Positions 6,094 to 13,518 of a DNA stretch of 64,000 bases are shown in pieces. The translations under genes and the position numbers were made by a program. The stretch is from an uncultured Bacteroidales bacterium (GTDB lineage Bacteria > Bacteroidota > Bacteroidia > Bacteroidales > UBA932): NCBI GenBank assembly GCA_947168525.1, contig CAMVMG010000010.1, forward strand, positions 1 through 64,000. Direction: 5' to 3'. How positions within the stretch are numbered: the first letter of the stretch is position 1; every line of letters begins with the position of its first letter. The notes below the pieces were generated by a model. That model made no database searches, was not told the DNA's origin, and saw only the letters and a program-made list of their open reading frames with translations.

Positions 6094-7635
6094 ATGCGAG
6101 CAGATGTCATTGTGATTGGCGGGGGAGCAGCAGGGCTTATGGCTGCCATCGGGGCGGCGGAGGAGTTTTCCAAGACTCCGGACGGCGGCACGGTTGTGGT
6201 GCTGGAGAAGATGCCCAAGGTGGGGCGCAAGTTGATGATTACCGGTAAAGGCCGGTGCAACTTCACCAATGTGAAGGACTGGGGAGATTTCCAGTCCCAT
6301 GTTCGCACGGATGTGAATTTTGTGAGTCCGGCGTGGCACAACCTTACTCCGGAGGCGGTGGTGGAGAAGTTCCGGCAAAACGGGATGCGCTCCGTGGTGG
6401 AGCGGGGAGACCGCGCTTTCCCGGAGTCGCACAGTGCGGCCGATGTAGTGGATACGCTCCTGCGGGCCTGTACCCTGGCCGGGGTGCGGGTTGTGACGGA
6501 CTGCGAGGTGAAGACCATTGACCCTGTCGCCCGGGGATACAGCCTGGATTGTGTCCAGACCACCCGGAAGAAGGTGAAGATTCCTGTGGACGATCCCCGC
6601 AAGCTCAGAAGCGGAAAGCCTGCTCCCACGCGGGAGGAAATCACCATCGAACCAGTGGAATACAGCTGCCGGAAGCTAATCGTGGCTACGGGCGGCCTCT
6701 CGTATCCCGGAACCGGCTCTACCGGAGACGGTTACCTCTGGGCCGAGGAACTGGGCCACGGGATAGACCGGTGCTTCCCTTCGCTGACGGCCCTGGTGCC
6801 GGCCGGTTATAAGGAAGAGGGAACGCTGCAGGGAGAAATCAAGGCGGCGTTTCGCGGCCGTACGGTCTATGGCAAGAGCAAGGAACGCAAGATTGCGCCG
6901 CTGCCGTCATGGTATCCCAAGTTCGACAAGCATATCGAGCGGATTGTCCCTATGTCGGAACTGGGAGAGTTCTTCAACGGAAACAAACTGGACAATGTGC
7001 AGCTCACGCTTCTGGTGGGCGGTGACCCCGTGCAGCAGGAGTTCGGCGACATCGAATTCACCGACGGCGGCCTGGAGGGGCCCCTGGGCTTCCAGGTAAG
7101 CCGACGGGCGGTGAAAGCCCTCATCGACGGGCAGAAAGTAGCCGTCTCCATTGACCTGAAACCCGCGGTGGAGCTGGAGAAATTATCGGCCGATGTGCAC
7201 CAGAAATGGGAAGAGGTGATTGCCGATGACCGCTCCAAGGGCCAGAGTTTCCAGCGGCTGTTCCGCATCATGCTGGGAAAACTCATTCCCTGGAACCTGA
7301 CGCTGGCTTTCCTCAAAACCAACCCTAAGGTGAGTGTGGACACGCTCGCCGCTACGCTCAAAGACTGGTGCCTGGACATCGTCGGTTTCGTGGGATTCGA
7401 GCGCAGCGTGATCACGGCGGGCGGCGTGAGCCTCTCCGATGTGGTGGCCAAGACCCTGGAATCCCGCCAGCACGCTGGCCTGTACTTCGCCGGTGAGGTC
7501 CTGGACATGGATGCCGACACCGGCGGCTACAACCTGCAACTGGCCTTCTGCACCGGCTACCTGGCCGGCGGGTCTGCCGCGAAAGCCCTGCTGGAAGCGT
7601 CTCTGGACAAAAGTGAAAGAAACAAAACAAGATAA
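6094..7635 (+). CDS. BaiN/YhiN-family FAD-dependent oxidoreductase
   Basis: The 513-residue flavoprotein has an N-terminal Rossmann dinucleotide motif (VIVIGGGAAGLMAA), the family-typical KVGRKLMITGKGRCNFTN, a mid-protein ATGGLSYPGTGSTGDGY and the C-terminal FAD contact FAGEVLDMDADTGGYNLQ. This is the HI0933/YhiN/BaiN family; most members have no assigned substrate. It carries a ~60-residue insertion between residues ~150 and 200 relative to compact members. The ATG at 6094 was chosen over an upstream GTG at 6058 because the Rossmann motif then starts at residue 4. First gene of a compact run ending at 11556. Confidence 0.85.
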   Translation: MRADVIVIGGGAAGLMAAIGAAEEFSKTPDGGTVVVLEKMPKVGRKLMITGKGRCNFTNVKDWGDFQSHVRTDVNFVSPAWHNLTPEAVVEKFRQNGMRSVVERGDRAFPESHSAADVVDTLLRACTLAGVRVVTDCEVKTIDPVARGYSLDCVQTTRKKVKIPVDDPRKLRSGKPAPTREEITIEPVEYSCRKLIVATGGLSYPGTGSTGDGYLWAEELGHGIDRCFPSLTALVPAGYKEEGTLQGEIKAAFRGRTVYGKSKERKIAPLPSWYPKFDKHIERIVPMSELGEFFNGNKLDNVQLTLLVGGDPVQQEFGDIEFTDGGLEGPLGFQVSRRAVKALIDGQKVAVSIDLKPAVELEKLSADVHQKWEEVIADDRSKGQSFQRLFRIMLGKLIPWNLTLAFLKTNPKVSVDTLAATLKDWCLDIVGFVGFERSVITAGGVSLSDVVAKTLESRQHAGLYFAGEVLDMDADTGGYNLQLAFCTGYLAGGSAAKALLEASLDKSERNKTR

Positions 7636-7642
7636 TTAAGAT

Positions 7643-8245
7643 ATGGACAAGAAGAGTTATGCATTTGGAATGAGTGTGGCATCCAGCTTTTATCAGCAGG
7701 GCATCCACATTCCCAACCTGGAGGATTTCCTCGCAGGGCTCAAGGATATGCTCTCCGGCAAAAACATCGCCATCTCCATGGACGAAGCCGGCGAGGCCCT
7801 GGAAGCCTTCTACAAAGACCTGGAGAAAGAGACCTCCGAGCGTGCCGCCGCAGCCGGCGCCGCCGCCAGGGCGGAAGGGGAGAAGTTCCTGGCCCAGGCT
7901 GCCAAGGACATGAATGTGAAGGCTACCGGCAGCGGCCTGCTGTACAAGGTAATCAAGGAAGGTACCGGCCGTAAGCCCAAGGCTACGGACACCGTGGTGT
8001 GCCATTATGAGGGCACCTTCCCGGACGGCAGCGTGTTTGACAGCTCCTACAAGCGCGGAGAACCTGCGGAGTTCGGCCTCAACCAGGTAATCAAAGGCTG
8101 GACCGAGGGTCTTCAGCTGATGTCCGAAGGCGCCAAATACGAACTCTACCTGCCGTATCACCTGGCCTACGGTGAGTCCGGCACCCGCGGCATCCCGCCG
8201 TGCAGCGCCCTCAAGTTCGTGGTGGAACTGATTGAAGTAAAGTAA
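7643..8245 (+). CDS. FKBP-type peptidyl-prolyl cis-trans isomerase
   Basis: The 200-residue protein has an N-terminal helical dimerisation segment of the FkpA/Mip type (residues ~1-95, Ala/Glu-rich) and a C-terminal FKBP domain (~100-200) with VCHYEGTFPDGSVFDSSYKRGEPAEF and the GIPPCSALKFVVELI end. It speeds proline isomerisation during protein folding. No signal peptide is visible, although FkpA/Mip relatives are usually exported, so location is uncertain. It begins 7 nt after the flavoprotein gene. Confidence 0.9.
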   Translation: MDKKSYAFGMSVASSFYQQGIHIPNLEDFLAGLKDMLSGKNIAISMDEAGEALEAFYKDLEKETSERAAAAGAAARAEGEKFLAQAAKDMNVKATGSGLLYKVIKEGTGRKPKATDTVVCHYEGTFPDGSVFDSSYKRGEPAEFGLNQVIKGWTEGLQLMSEGAKYELYLPYHLAYGESGTRGIPPCSALKFVVELIEVK

Positions 8246-8255
8246 ACTGCGGCAA

Positions 8256-8831
8256 GTGGACTGGATACAAGCCATAGAGGTGTTTGCGCTGGTTACCGGC
8301 GTAATTTACCTGGTACTGGAGATTCTCCAGAAAAACGCCATGTGGGTGGTGGGGCTCCTCACCAGCCTGGCTTGTGCCATTAGTTTCGCCTATCAGCAGG
8401 TGTGGGCCTCCATGGCCCTGAACATCTACTATGTTGTCATGTCGATGGTGGGCTTTATCCAGTGGCGGAAAGCCGGCACCCAAGTGGAGCAGGGCGCCAT
8501 TCACCTGAGCCGCCTGAGCGGGAAAACCGTGCTGGTGAGCGCGGTCCTGTTCGTGGTGGGGTCGGTGGTGGTTATCCAGCTGCTGCGTGCGGCTGGGGAC
8601 AGCGTTCCCCAGCTGGACGGAATCGCCACCGTGCTCAGTGTCATCGCCACCTGGTGGCTGGTCAAGAGCTATCTGCAGCAGTGGCTGCTGTGGATTGTGG
8701 CCGATGTGTTCACCACCACCCTGTGCATCCTCACGGGCCAGTATTGGATGGCACTTCTGTATGTGGCCTATATCCTGTCGGCCATCTATGGTTATTTCCA
8801 TTGGAAGAAAAACGGAGAGCTTGTCGTATGA
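8256..8831 (+). CDS. pnuC: PnuC-family vitamin/nucleoside transporter
   Basis: The 191-residue membrane protein has about seven helices and the PnuC hallmarks: NIYYVVMSMVGFIQWRK in the middle and ADVFTTTLCILTGQYW...YGYFHWKK at the end. PnuC proteins carry nicotinamide riboside or thiamine by facilitated diffusion and rely on an intracellular kinase to trap the substrate; the substrate here cannot be assigned. The start is a GTG at 8256, placing the conserved ALVTGVIYLVLEI helix at the usual distance. Its stop overlaps the ATG of the downstream kinase (ATGA). Confidence 0.85.
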   Translation: MDWIQAIEVFALVTGVIYLVLEILQKNAMWVVGLLTSLACAISFAYQQVWASMALNIYYVVMSMVGFIQWRKAGTQVEQGAIHLSRLSGKTVLVSAVLFVVGSVVVIQLLRAAGDSVPQLDGIATVLSVIATWWLVKSYLQQWLLWIVADVFTTTLCILTGQYWMALLYVAYILSAIYGYFHWKKNGELVV

Positions 8832-9679
8832 ACCTTATCGTAGACAGCGGTGCCACCAAATCTATCTGGTGCATCTCGGAAGGCGGCTGGCACCGGGAGA
8901 TTACGCTTTCGGGCATCAATTTCTCGCAGGCAGACCCGCAGAAAGTGGGGGAGGTGGTCTATGAGGCCATCCGTTCCATCCGCAAAATCCAGAAGCAGTG
9001 GGACAATAGCGCCAGCGTGACCCAGGTCTTTGTATATGGCGCCGGCATCGTGTCGGAAGCGTCGGCCCTTCCCTTGCACCTTTGCCTGGAGCGGATGCTG
9101 CCCGGGGTCCCCAAGCACTATGCGTCAGACCTGCTGGGCGCGGCCCGCGCCGTCTGCGGTCACGAAAAAGGCATCGCAGCCATCCTGGGAACGGGTTCCA
9201 ATACCTGCCAGTGGGATGGTGAATCCATCGTGAGCCACATCGACAGCGGCGGCTTCATCCTGGGGGATGAGGGCGGCGCCGCGGTGCTGGGAAAGCTATT
9301 TCTGTCGGACTATATCAAAGGCCTGGTGCCGGAAGAACTGGCTGCGGAATTCCGCGAGCAGTTCCAGGCCGACTATCCCACCCTCGTCCGCCGGGTTTAC
9401 CGGGAAGAGTCGCCGGCCCGTTTCCTGGGTAGCATCGCTCCTTTCGTGCACACCCGCTATGAGCAGTCGGCCTATGTGCGGGAACTGATGACCCGCCACT
9501 TCGAAAACTTCTTCCGCCGGACCATCCTTCGCTACGAGCCGCTCCCCGTGGGGGTCATCGGCGGTTTCGGCTATGCCTGCCGGAATCTGCTGGTCCCGAT
9601 GGGCGAGCGTTTCGGCATCCACTTCACCAAGTTTTATCCTACACCCATGGAGGGGCTGATCGCATATCATGCCGTATAA
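8828..9679 (+). CDS. BadF/BadG-type ASKHA kinase, N-acetylglucosamine kinase-like
   Basis: The 283-residue protein starts with the phosphate-1 loop of the actin/hexokinase fold (LIVDSGATKSIW) and contains the phosphate-2 segment AAILGTGSNTC followed by GGFILGDEGGAAVLGK, typical of the BadF/BadG/BcrA/BcrD and GlcNAc-kinase group. The likely reaction is ATP-dependent phosphorylation of an amino sugar or related small molecule. Its ATG overlaps the PnuC stop by 4 nt and its 3' end overlaps recR by 11 nt. Coupling to a PnuC transporter raises the possibility that it traps the imported compound, which is inference. Confidence 0.8.
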   Translation: MNLIVDSGATKSIWCISEGGWHREITLSGINFSQADPQKVGEVVYEAIRSIRKIQKQWDNSASVTQVFVYGAGIVSEASALPLHLCLERMLPGVPKHYASDLLGAARAVCGHEKGIAAILGTGSNTCQWDGESIVSHIDSGGFILGDEGGAAVLGKLFLSDYIKGLVPEELAAEFREQFQADYPTLVRRVYREESPARFLGSIAPFVHTRYEQSAYVRELMTRHFENFFRRTILRYEPLPVGVIGGFGYACRNLLVPMGERFGIHFTKFYPTPMEGLIAYHAV

Positions 9680-10301
9680 GGAAACGTACCCTTCGAAACT
9701 CTTGCAGGAGGCGGTCGACTCCATCAGCTCGCTCCCCGGAGTGGGCCGGCGCAGTGCGCTCCGGCTGGCCCTTCACCTGCTCCGGCAACCGCAGGAGAAT
9801 GTGCACCATTTCACCGCCGCCATCAATGCGCTCCGGGACGACGTGTGCTACTGCCGTCGCTGCCGGATGATCTCCGACGAGGACATCTGCTCCATCTGCG
9901 CCGACCACACCCGGGACCACCGCACCATCTGCGTGGTGGAGAGTGTCCGGGACGTGATGAGCATCGAGGCCACGGGGCAATACCACGGGGTATATCACGT
10001 GCTGGGCGGCATCATTTCGCCCATCGCCGGCGTGGGGCCGTCAGACCTCACCATCCGGGAACTCTCGGAGCGGGTGAAGGCGCTGGAGAACCCTGCATCG
10101 GCCGAGGTCATCCTGGCCCTGAGCGGCGATGTGGAAGGGGAGACCACCGCTTTCTATATTTACCGGCAGGTGGAGGCCACGGGCGTAAAGGTGACCTCCC
10201 TGGCCCGCGGACTGGGCTTCGGGGATGACCTTGAATATGCCGATTCCCTCACGCTGGGCCGCTCCATCCAGAATCGGCAAGTTTTCAAAATAGACACTTA
10301 A
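9669..10301 (+). CDS. recR: Recombination mediator RecR
   Basis: The 210-residue protein has the helix-hairpin-helix (SLPGVGRRSALRLALHLL), a four-cysteine zinc finger (CYCRRC...CSIC), a Toprim domain (ICVVESVRDVMSIE, ALSGDVEGETTAFYI) and the C-terminal RGLGFGDDLEYAD. With RecF/RecO it loads RecA at gaps. The start overlaps the preceding kinase gene by 11 nt. Confidence 0.96.
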   Translation: MPYKETYPSKLLQEAVDSISSLPGVGRRSALRLALHLLRQPQENVHHFTAAINALRDDVCYCRRCRMISDEDICSICADHTRDHRTICVVESVRDVMSIEATGQYHGVYHVLGGIISPIAGVGPSDLTIRELSERVKALENPASAEVILALSGDVEGETTAFYIYRQVEATGVKVTSLARGLGFGDDLEYADSLTLGRSIQNRQVFKIDT

Positions 10302-10311
10302 CCACATAAAT

Positions 10312-11556
10312 ATGAATAACGAAGCATTGCGTTGTCTGCTGTGTAAAAAGCCCAAATGCTCCATGCAGGGCTGTCCGGTGCACACTCCCATCCCGGAGTG
10401 CATGCTACTGTACCGCCAGGGCAAGCTGGACCAGGCCGGGGAACTGCTTCTGAGAAACAACCCCCTTTCCGCCGTCACCTCGCAGGTCTGCGACTGGAAG
10501 CAGTTCTGCTACGGCCACTGCGTACTGAATGTGAAAAAGGTGCCGGTCCGCTGGTACGAGATTGAGCAGGAGATATCGGAAGAATACCTTTTCAAGCACC
10601 ACCTGGAGCGCCGCTCCCGGGAGCTGGAAGGCAAGCGGGTGGCCCTGGTGGGGGCCGGTCCCGTGGGCATCGCCGCCGCTTTCTGGCTGTACGAGGCCGG
10701 AGCCGATGTCACCCTTCTGGACGCCAATCCCCGCATAGGCGGCGTGCTGCGCTATGGTATTCCCGCCTTCCGTCTGGACAAGAAATATGTAGACGCGTAT
10801 GAGAAGATGTTCGCCGATGCCGGCATCGTTTTCAAGGGCGGGGTAGAGATTGGCAAGGATCTCAGTATCAGTGAACTGGCCTCCCGCTACGACGCCGTAC
10901 TCGTGGGTGCCGGGGCGGAGAAGCCCGCCACCCTGCATATTCCCGGTGAGGAGAAGGCCGTCCAGGCCCTGTCTTTCCTCAAGGATCCCGATGCCTATGA
11001 ACTGGGGAAGAAGGCGATTGTGATTGGCGGCGGAAATGTGGCCATGGACGCCTGCCGCACCGCACAGCGCCTGGGGGCAGAAACCTGGGTCTATTACCGC
11101 AAGACCTTCGAAAACATGCCCGCCAATCCGGTCGAGGTGGAAGAGGCCCGGGCCGACGGGGTCCGCTTCGAGGTGTTCGAGGCCCCCGTGGAGGTGAAGG
11201 ACAGCGGTGTGGTGTTCCGCAAGTGCGAGAACGTGGTGCCGGAGGACGGTGGCCGCGTGGTTACCCGCATCATCGACGGAACCGACCACTTTGTGGAATG
11301 TGACACCCTCCTGACCGCCATCAGCGAGAAGCCGGACTTCGACTTGTTCCAGGGAACGTCGGCTGTCATGAACGAGTGGGGCTGGCCCGTCACCTCCGAA
11401 AGCGGCCAGGTGGAAGGTCTCGGCAATGTTTGGGTGGCCGGAGACTTTATCCTGGGTCCTAAGACTGTGGTGGAAGCTGTCGCATCGGCCCGTACGGCCG
11501 TTTCTTCTATCCTCGCTACTTTTGCGGTTGGATTTCAACCTGTTGATACTGAGTAG
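10312..11556 (+). CDS. GltD-like NAD(P)-dependent FAD oxidoreductase
   Basis: The 414-residue protein resembles the small subunit of glutamate synthase. The N-terminal Fer4_20 region has cysteines at 8, 11, 16, 21 and 30 plus a second cluster (VCDWKQFCYGHC). Two Rossmann motifs follow, for FAD (VALVGAGPVGIAAA) and NAD(P) (AIVIGGGNVAMDACR). The C-terminal FAD contact is GNVWVAGDFILGPKTVVEA. No glutamate synthase large subunit is in the window, so it may serve another partner as an electron-transfer subunit. It follows recR by 10 nt. Confidence 0.8.
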   Translation: MNNEALRCLLCKKPKCSMQGCPVHTPIPECMLLYRQGKLDQAGELLLRNNPLSAVTSQVCDWKQFCYGHCVLNVKKVPVRWYEIEQEISEEYLFKHHLERRSRELEGKRVALVGAGPVGIAAAFWLYEAGADVTLLDANPRIGGVLRYGIPAFRLDKKYVDAYEKMFADAGIVFKGGVEIGKDLSISELASRYDAVLVGAGAEKPATLHIPGEEKAVQALSFLKDPDAYELGKKAIVIGGGNVAMDACRTAQRLGAETWVYYRKTFENMPANPVEVEEARADGVRFEVFEAPVEVKDSGVVFRKCENVVPEDGGRVVTRIIDGTDHFVECDTLLTAISEKPDFDLFQGTSAVMNEWGWPVTSESGQVEGLGNVWVAGDFILGPKTVVEAVASARTAVSSILATFAVGFQPVDTE

Positions 11557-11635
11557 TTTACGTATAGTCCCTGTGCGTAAAAAAGCACACAGGAATGTTA
11601 GGAAGTGATTGATTTATAAAGAGTTATTCTCCATC

Positions 11636-12322
11636 ATGAAGGCACTGTTGATTTATTCCGGAGGGTTGGACAGCACCACATTGCTGTATGAGTATAAGGA
11701 CAGCATTGCGCTGGCCGTCTCCTTCGACTATGGTTCCAAGCATAATGCCCGGGAAATCTCCTATGCCAGGGAGAACTGCAAGCGGTTGGGAATCAAGCAC
11801 ATGGTAATTCCATTGGGCTTTATCGGCCAGTATTTTAAGAGCGACCTGCTCCTGGGCGGCGGGGATATCCCGGAGGGCTCCTATACCAACGAAAACATGC
11901 ACAGCACGGTGGTTCCGTTCCGCAATGGCATCATGCTTTCCGTGGCGGCCGGCCTGGCGGAGAGTTACAGTCTGGATACGGTGCTCCTGGCCAATCACAG
12001 CGGAGACCACGCCATCTACCCGGACTGCCGGCCGGCGTTCGTGGCGGCGATGGACCAGGCCGTGCAGGCGGGTACCTATGAGGGCATCCGCGTGGTGTCG
12101 CCCTACTGCGACATCACCAAGCGGGACATCGCCCTCCGGGGCCAGGCGCTGGGCGTGGACTATTCCCTCACATATTCCTGCTATAAAGGCGGGGAGAAGC
12201 ACTGCGGAAAGTGCGGCACCTGCGTGGAGCGCAAAGAGGCCCTGGCGGGGTTCGACCCCACCGAGTACGAAGTTACAGAAGCTTCTTGCGACGGAAGAGG
12301 TACCAGACCAGCAGGCAGCTGA
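11636..12322 (+). CDS. queC: 7-cyano-7-deazaguanine (preQ0) synthase
   Basis: The 228-residue ATP-dependent ligase converts 7-carboxy-7-deazaguanine to preQ0. The PP-loop SGGLDSTT lies near the N-terminus and the four-cysteine zinc site (CYKGGEKHCGKCGTC) near the C-terminus. The ATG at 11636 puts ALLIYSGGLDS where the family has it; a TTG upstream (11609) is less likely. The last ~16 residues (after DPTEYE) are encoded in the 50 nt that overlap the convergent corA gene and look like an acquired tail. No clear -7 element is seen upstream. queD-queE are 7.5 kb away on the same strand. Confidence 0.93.
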   Translation: MKALLIYSGGLDSTTLLYEYKDSIALAVSFDYGSKHNAREISYARENCKRLGIKHMVIPLGFIGQYFKSDLLLGGGDIPEGSYTNENMHSTVVPFRNGIMLSVAAGLAESYSLDTVLLANHSGDHAIYPDCRPAFVAAMDQAVQAGTYEGIRVVSPYCDITKRDIALRGQALGVDYSLTYSCYKGGEKHCGKCGTCVERKEALAGFDPTEYEVTEASCDGRGTRPAGS

Positions 12323-13238
12323 GGCCCATGATGCCCAGGATGATGATCCAGTTCCAGAAGTTGGCGTTGGGGTTGTCGGCATTGATCATGGGCAGGCGGA
12401 CGTTCATGCCGTAGAAGCCGGCGATGAGGGTGGGCGGCATCAGGAATACGCTCACGACGGCAAGGATCTTCATGATCTTGTTCTGCTCCAGGTTGATCAG
12501 GCCCAGCACGGTGTCTTGCAGGTACTCCAGACGCTCGAAGCAGAAGTTGGTGTGGCTCAGGAGGGAAGAGATATCCTGCAGGAGTACGTTGAGGCGGTTT
12601 TCCAGCGTGCGCGGAACCTTGGTGGAGCGCATGAGGTTGGAGATGAGGCGCTGCTTATCCACCACGTTCTCCCGCACCACCATGGTGTTCTCCTGCATCT
12701 GGGAAATATCCAGCAGGAGTTCCTGGTCGATGTCTTCCTCTTCGTTGATGCGTTTGGCGTACTGGGAGATCTCCTTTGAAAGGAGCTCGATCATATCGGC
12801 ATCCAGATCTACGCGTTGGTCCAGGATGCTGGCGAAGACGCTGAAGCCCGAGGGATACTGTCTGGGATTCACCTGCAGGCGGCGTTGGAGCTCCGTGAAC
12901 GAGCGCAGGGGCACTTCGCGGAGCGTGGTGAGGGTATCGTCCACGATGGTGAACGACACGGCCTGCATCATGTATTCGTCGGGTCCCGGGGTGAGGAAGT
13001 TGGTGTTGGCGAAGATGGCATCGTCGCTCTCGAAGTAACGGGACGATGATTCGATTTCTTCTGCCTGTGCGCGGCTCTGGATTTCCGTGCCCAGGAATGA
13101 CTCTACGGCACGTTTCTCGTCACCGCTGGGGTCTACCAGGTCTATCCAGACCACGGCGTCCAATTTGAGCTCCGGGAAGTCTTTCTCCGACTGGGAGAGG
13201 AGAATTTTTCCGTTTTCCTTGTAGAAGATACTCAGCAT
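12273..13238 (-). CDS. corA: CorA-family magnesium/cobalt transporter
   Basis: The 321-residue protein has a large acidic/helical cytoplasmic N-terminal domain, a long stalk helix (LENRLNVLLQDISSLL...), then two C-terminal transmembrane helices joined by the CorA signature YGMN (LIAGFYGMNVRLP). The C-terminus is basic (RRKKLL), as expected for the cytoplasmic basic ring. CorA forms a pentameric Mg2+ channel. Its 3' end overlaps queC by 50 nt in convergent orientation. Promoter at 13346-13353. Confidence 0.93.
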   Translation of the reverse strand: MLSIFYKENGKILLSQSEKDFPELKLDAVVWIDLVDPSGDEKRAVESFLGTEIQSRAQAEEIESSSRYFESDDAIFANTNFLTPGPDEYMMQAVSFTIVDDTLTTLREVPLRSFTELQRRLQVNPRQYPSGFSVFASILDQRVDLDADMIELLSKEISQYAKRINEEEDIDQELLLDISQMQENTMVVRENVVDKQRLISNLMRSTKVPRTLENRLNVLLQDISSLLSHTNFCFERLEYLQDTVLGLINLEQNKIMKILAVVSVFLMPPTLIAGFYGMNVRLPMINADNPNANFWNWIIILGIMGLSCLLVWYLFRRKKLL

Positions 13239-13345
13239 ATCTCTGTCTCTTTTTTAGCTCCGGGCCAGTCGCACCGGATGGGATTTTACTTATAGGGCGG
13301 GGGCGCCCATGGACAACCAGCTGACATTACGGAAAAGTCAGCCTG

Positions 13346-13353
13346 CAAAAGTA
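13346..13353 (-). promoter_or_regulatory. -7 element (TACTTTTG) for corA
   Basis: TACTTTTG on the minus strand with a TTG (plus CAA at 13373-13375) 19 nt upstream; the leader is about 100 nt. Confidence 0.65.
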
Positions 13354-13397
13354 CGGAAAAATCACGAAAAAGCAAACGACCGGGAAAGAAATTTTAG

Positions 13398-13428
13398 TTG
13401 CAGAATCAAATAATAATCACTATATTTG
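13398..13428 (+). promoter_or_regulatory. Promoter of rpsA (TTG-N20-TATATTTG)
   Basis: TTG at 13398-13400 and TATATTTG at 13421-13428, spaced by 20 nt, a textbook Bacteroidota sigma-70 promoter. The leader to the rpsA ATG is about 85 nt, longer than for most genes here, leaving room for autoregulation by S1. Confidence 0.85.
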
Positions 13429-13518
13429 CGCGCTTTTTTCCCCGCGGGCGTGTATAAGCGTCCCGGCAAAAGCTCAAGAAATAATGTTAAACTACTAGTT
13501 TTTTCAAATTAAACAATT

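Noticed and set aside
11570..11593. Possible preQ1 riboswitch before queC
   Set aside because: A hairpin CCTGTG / CACAGG with an A-rich loop is present, but the A-rich tail and conserved loop bases of preQ1 riboswitches are missing, and there is no expression platform.
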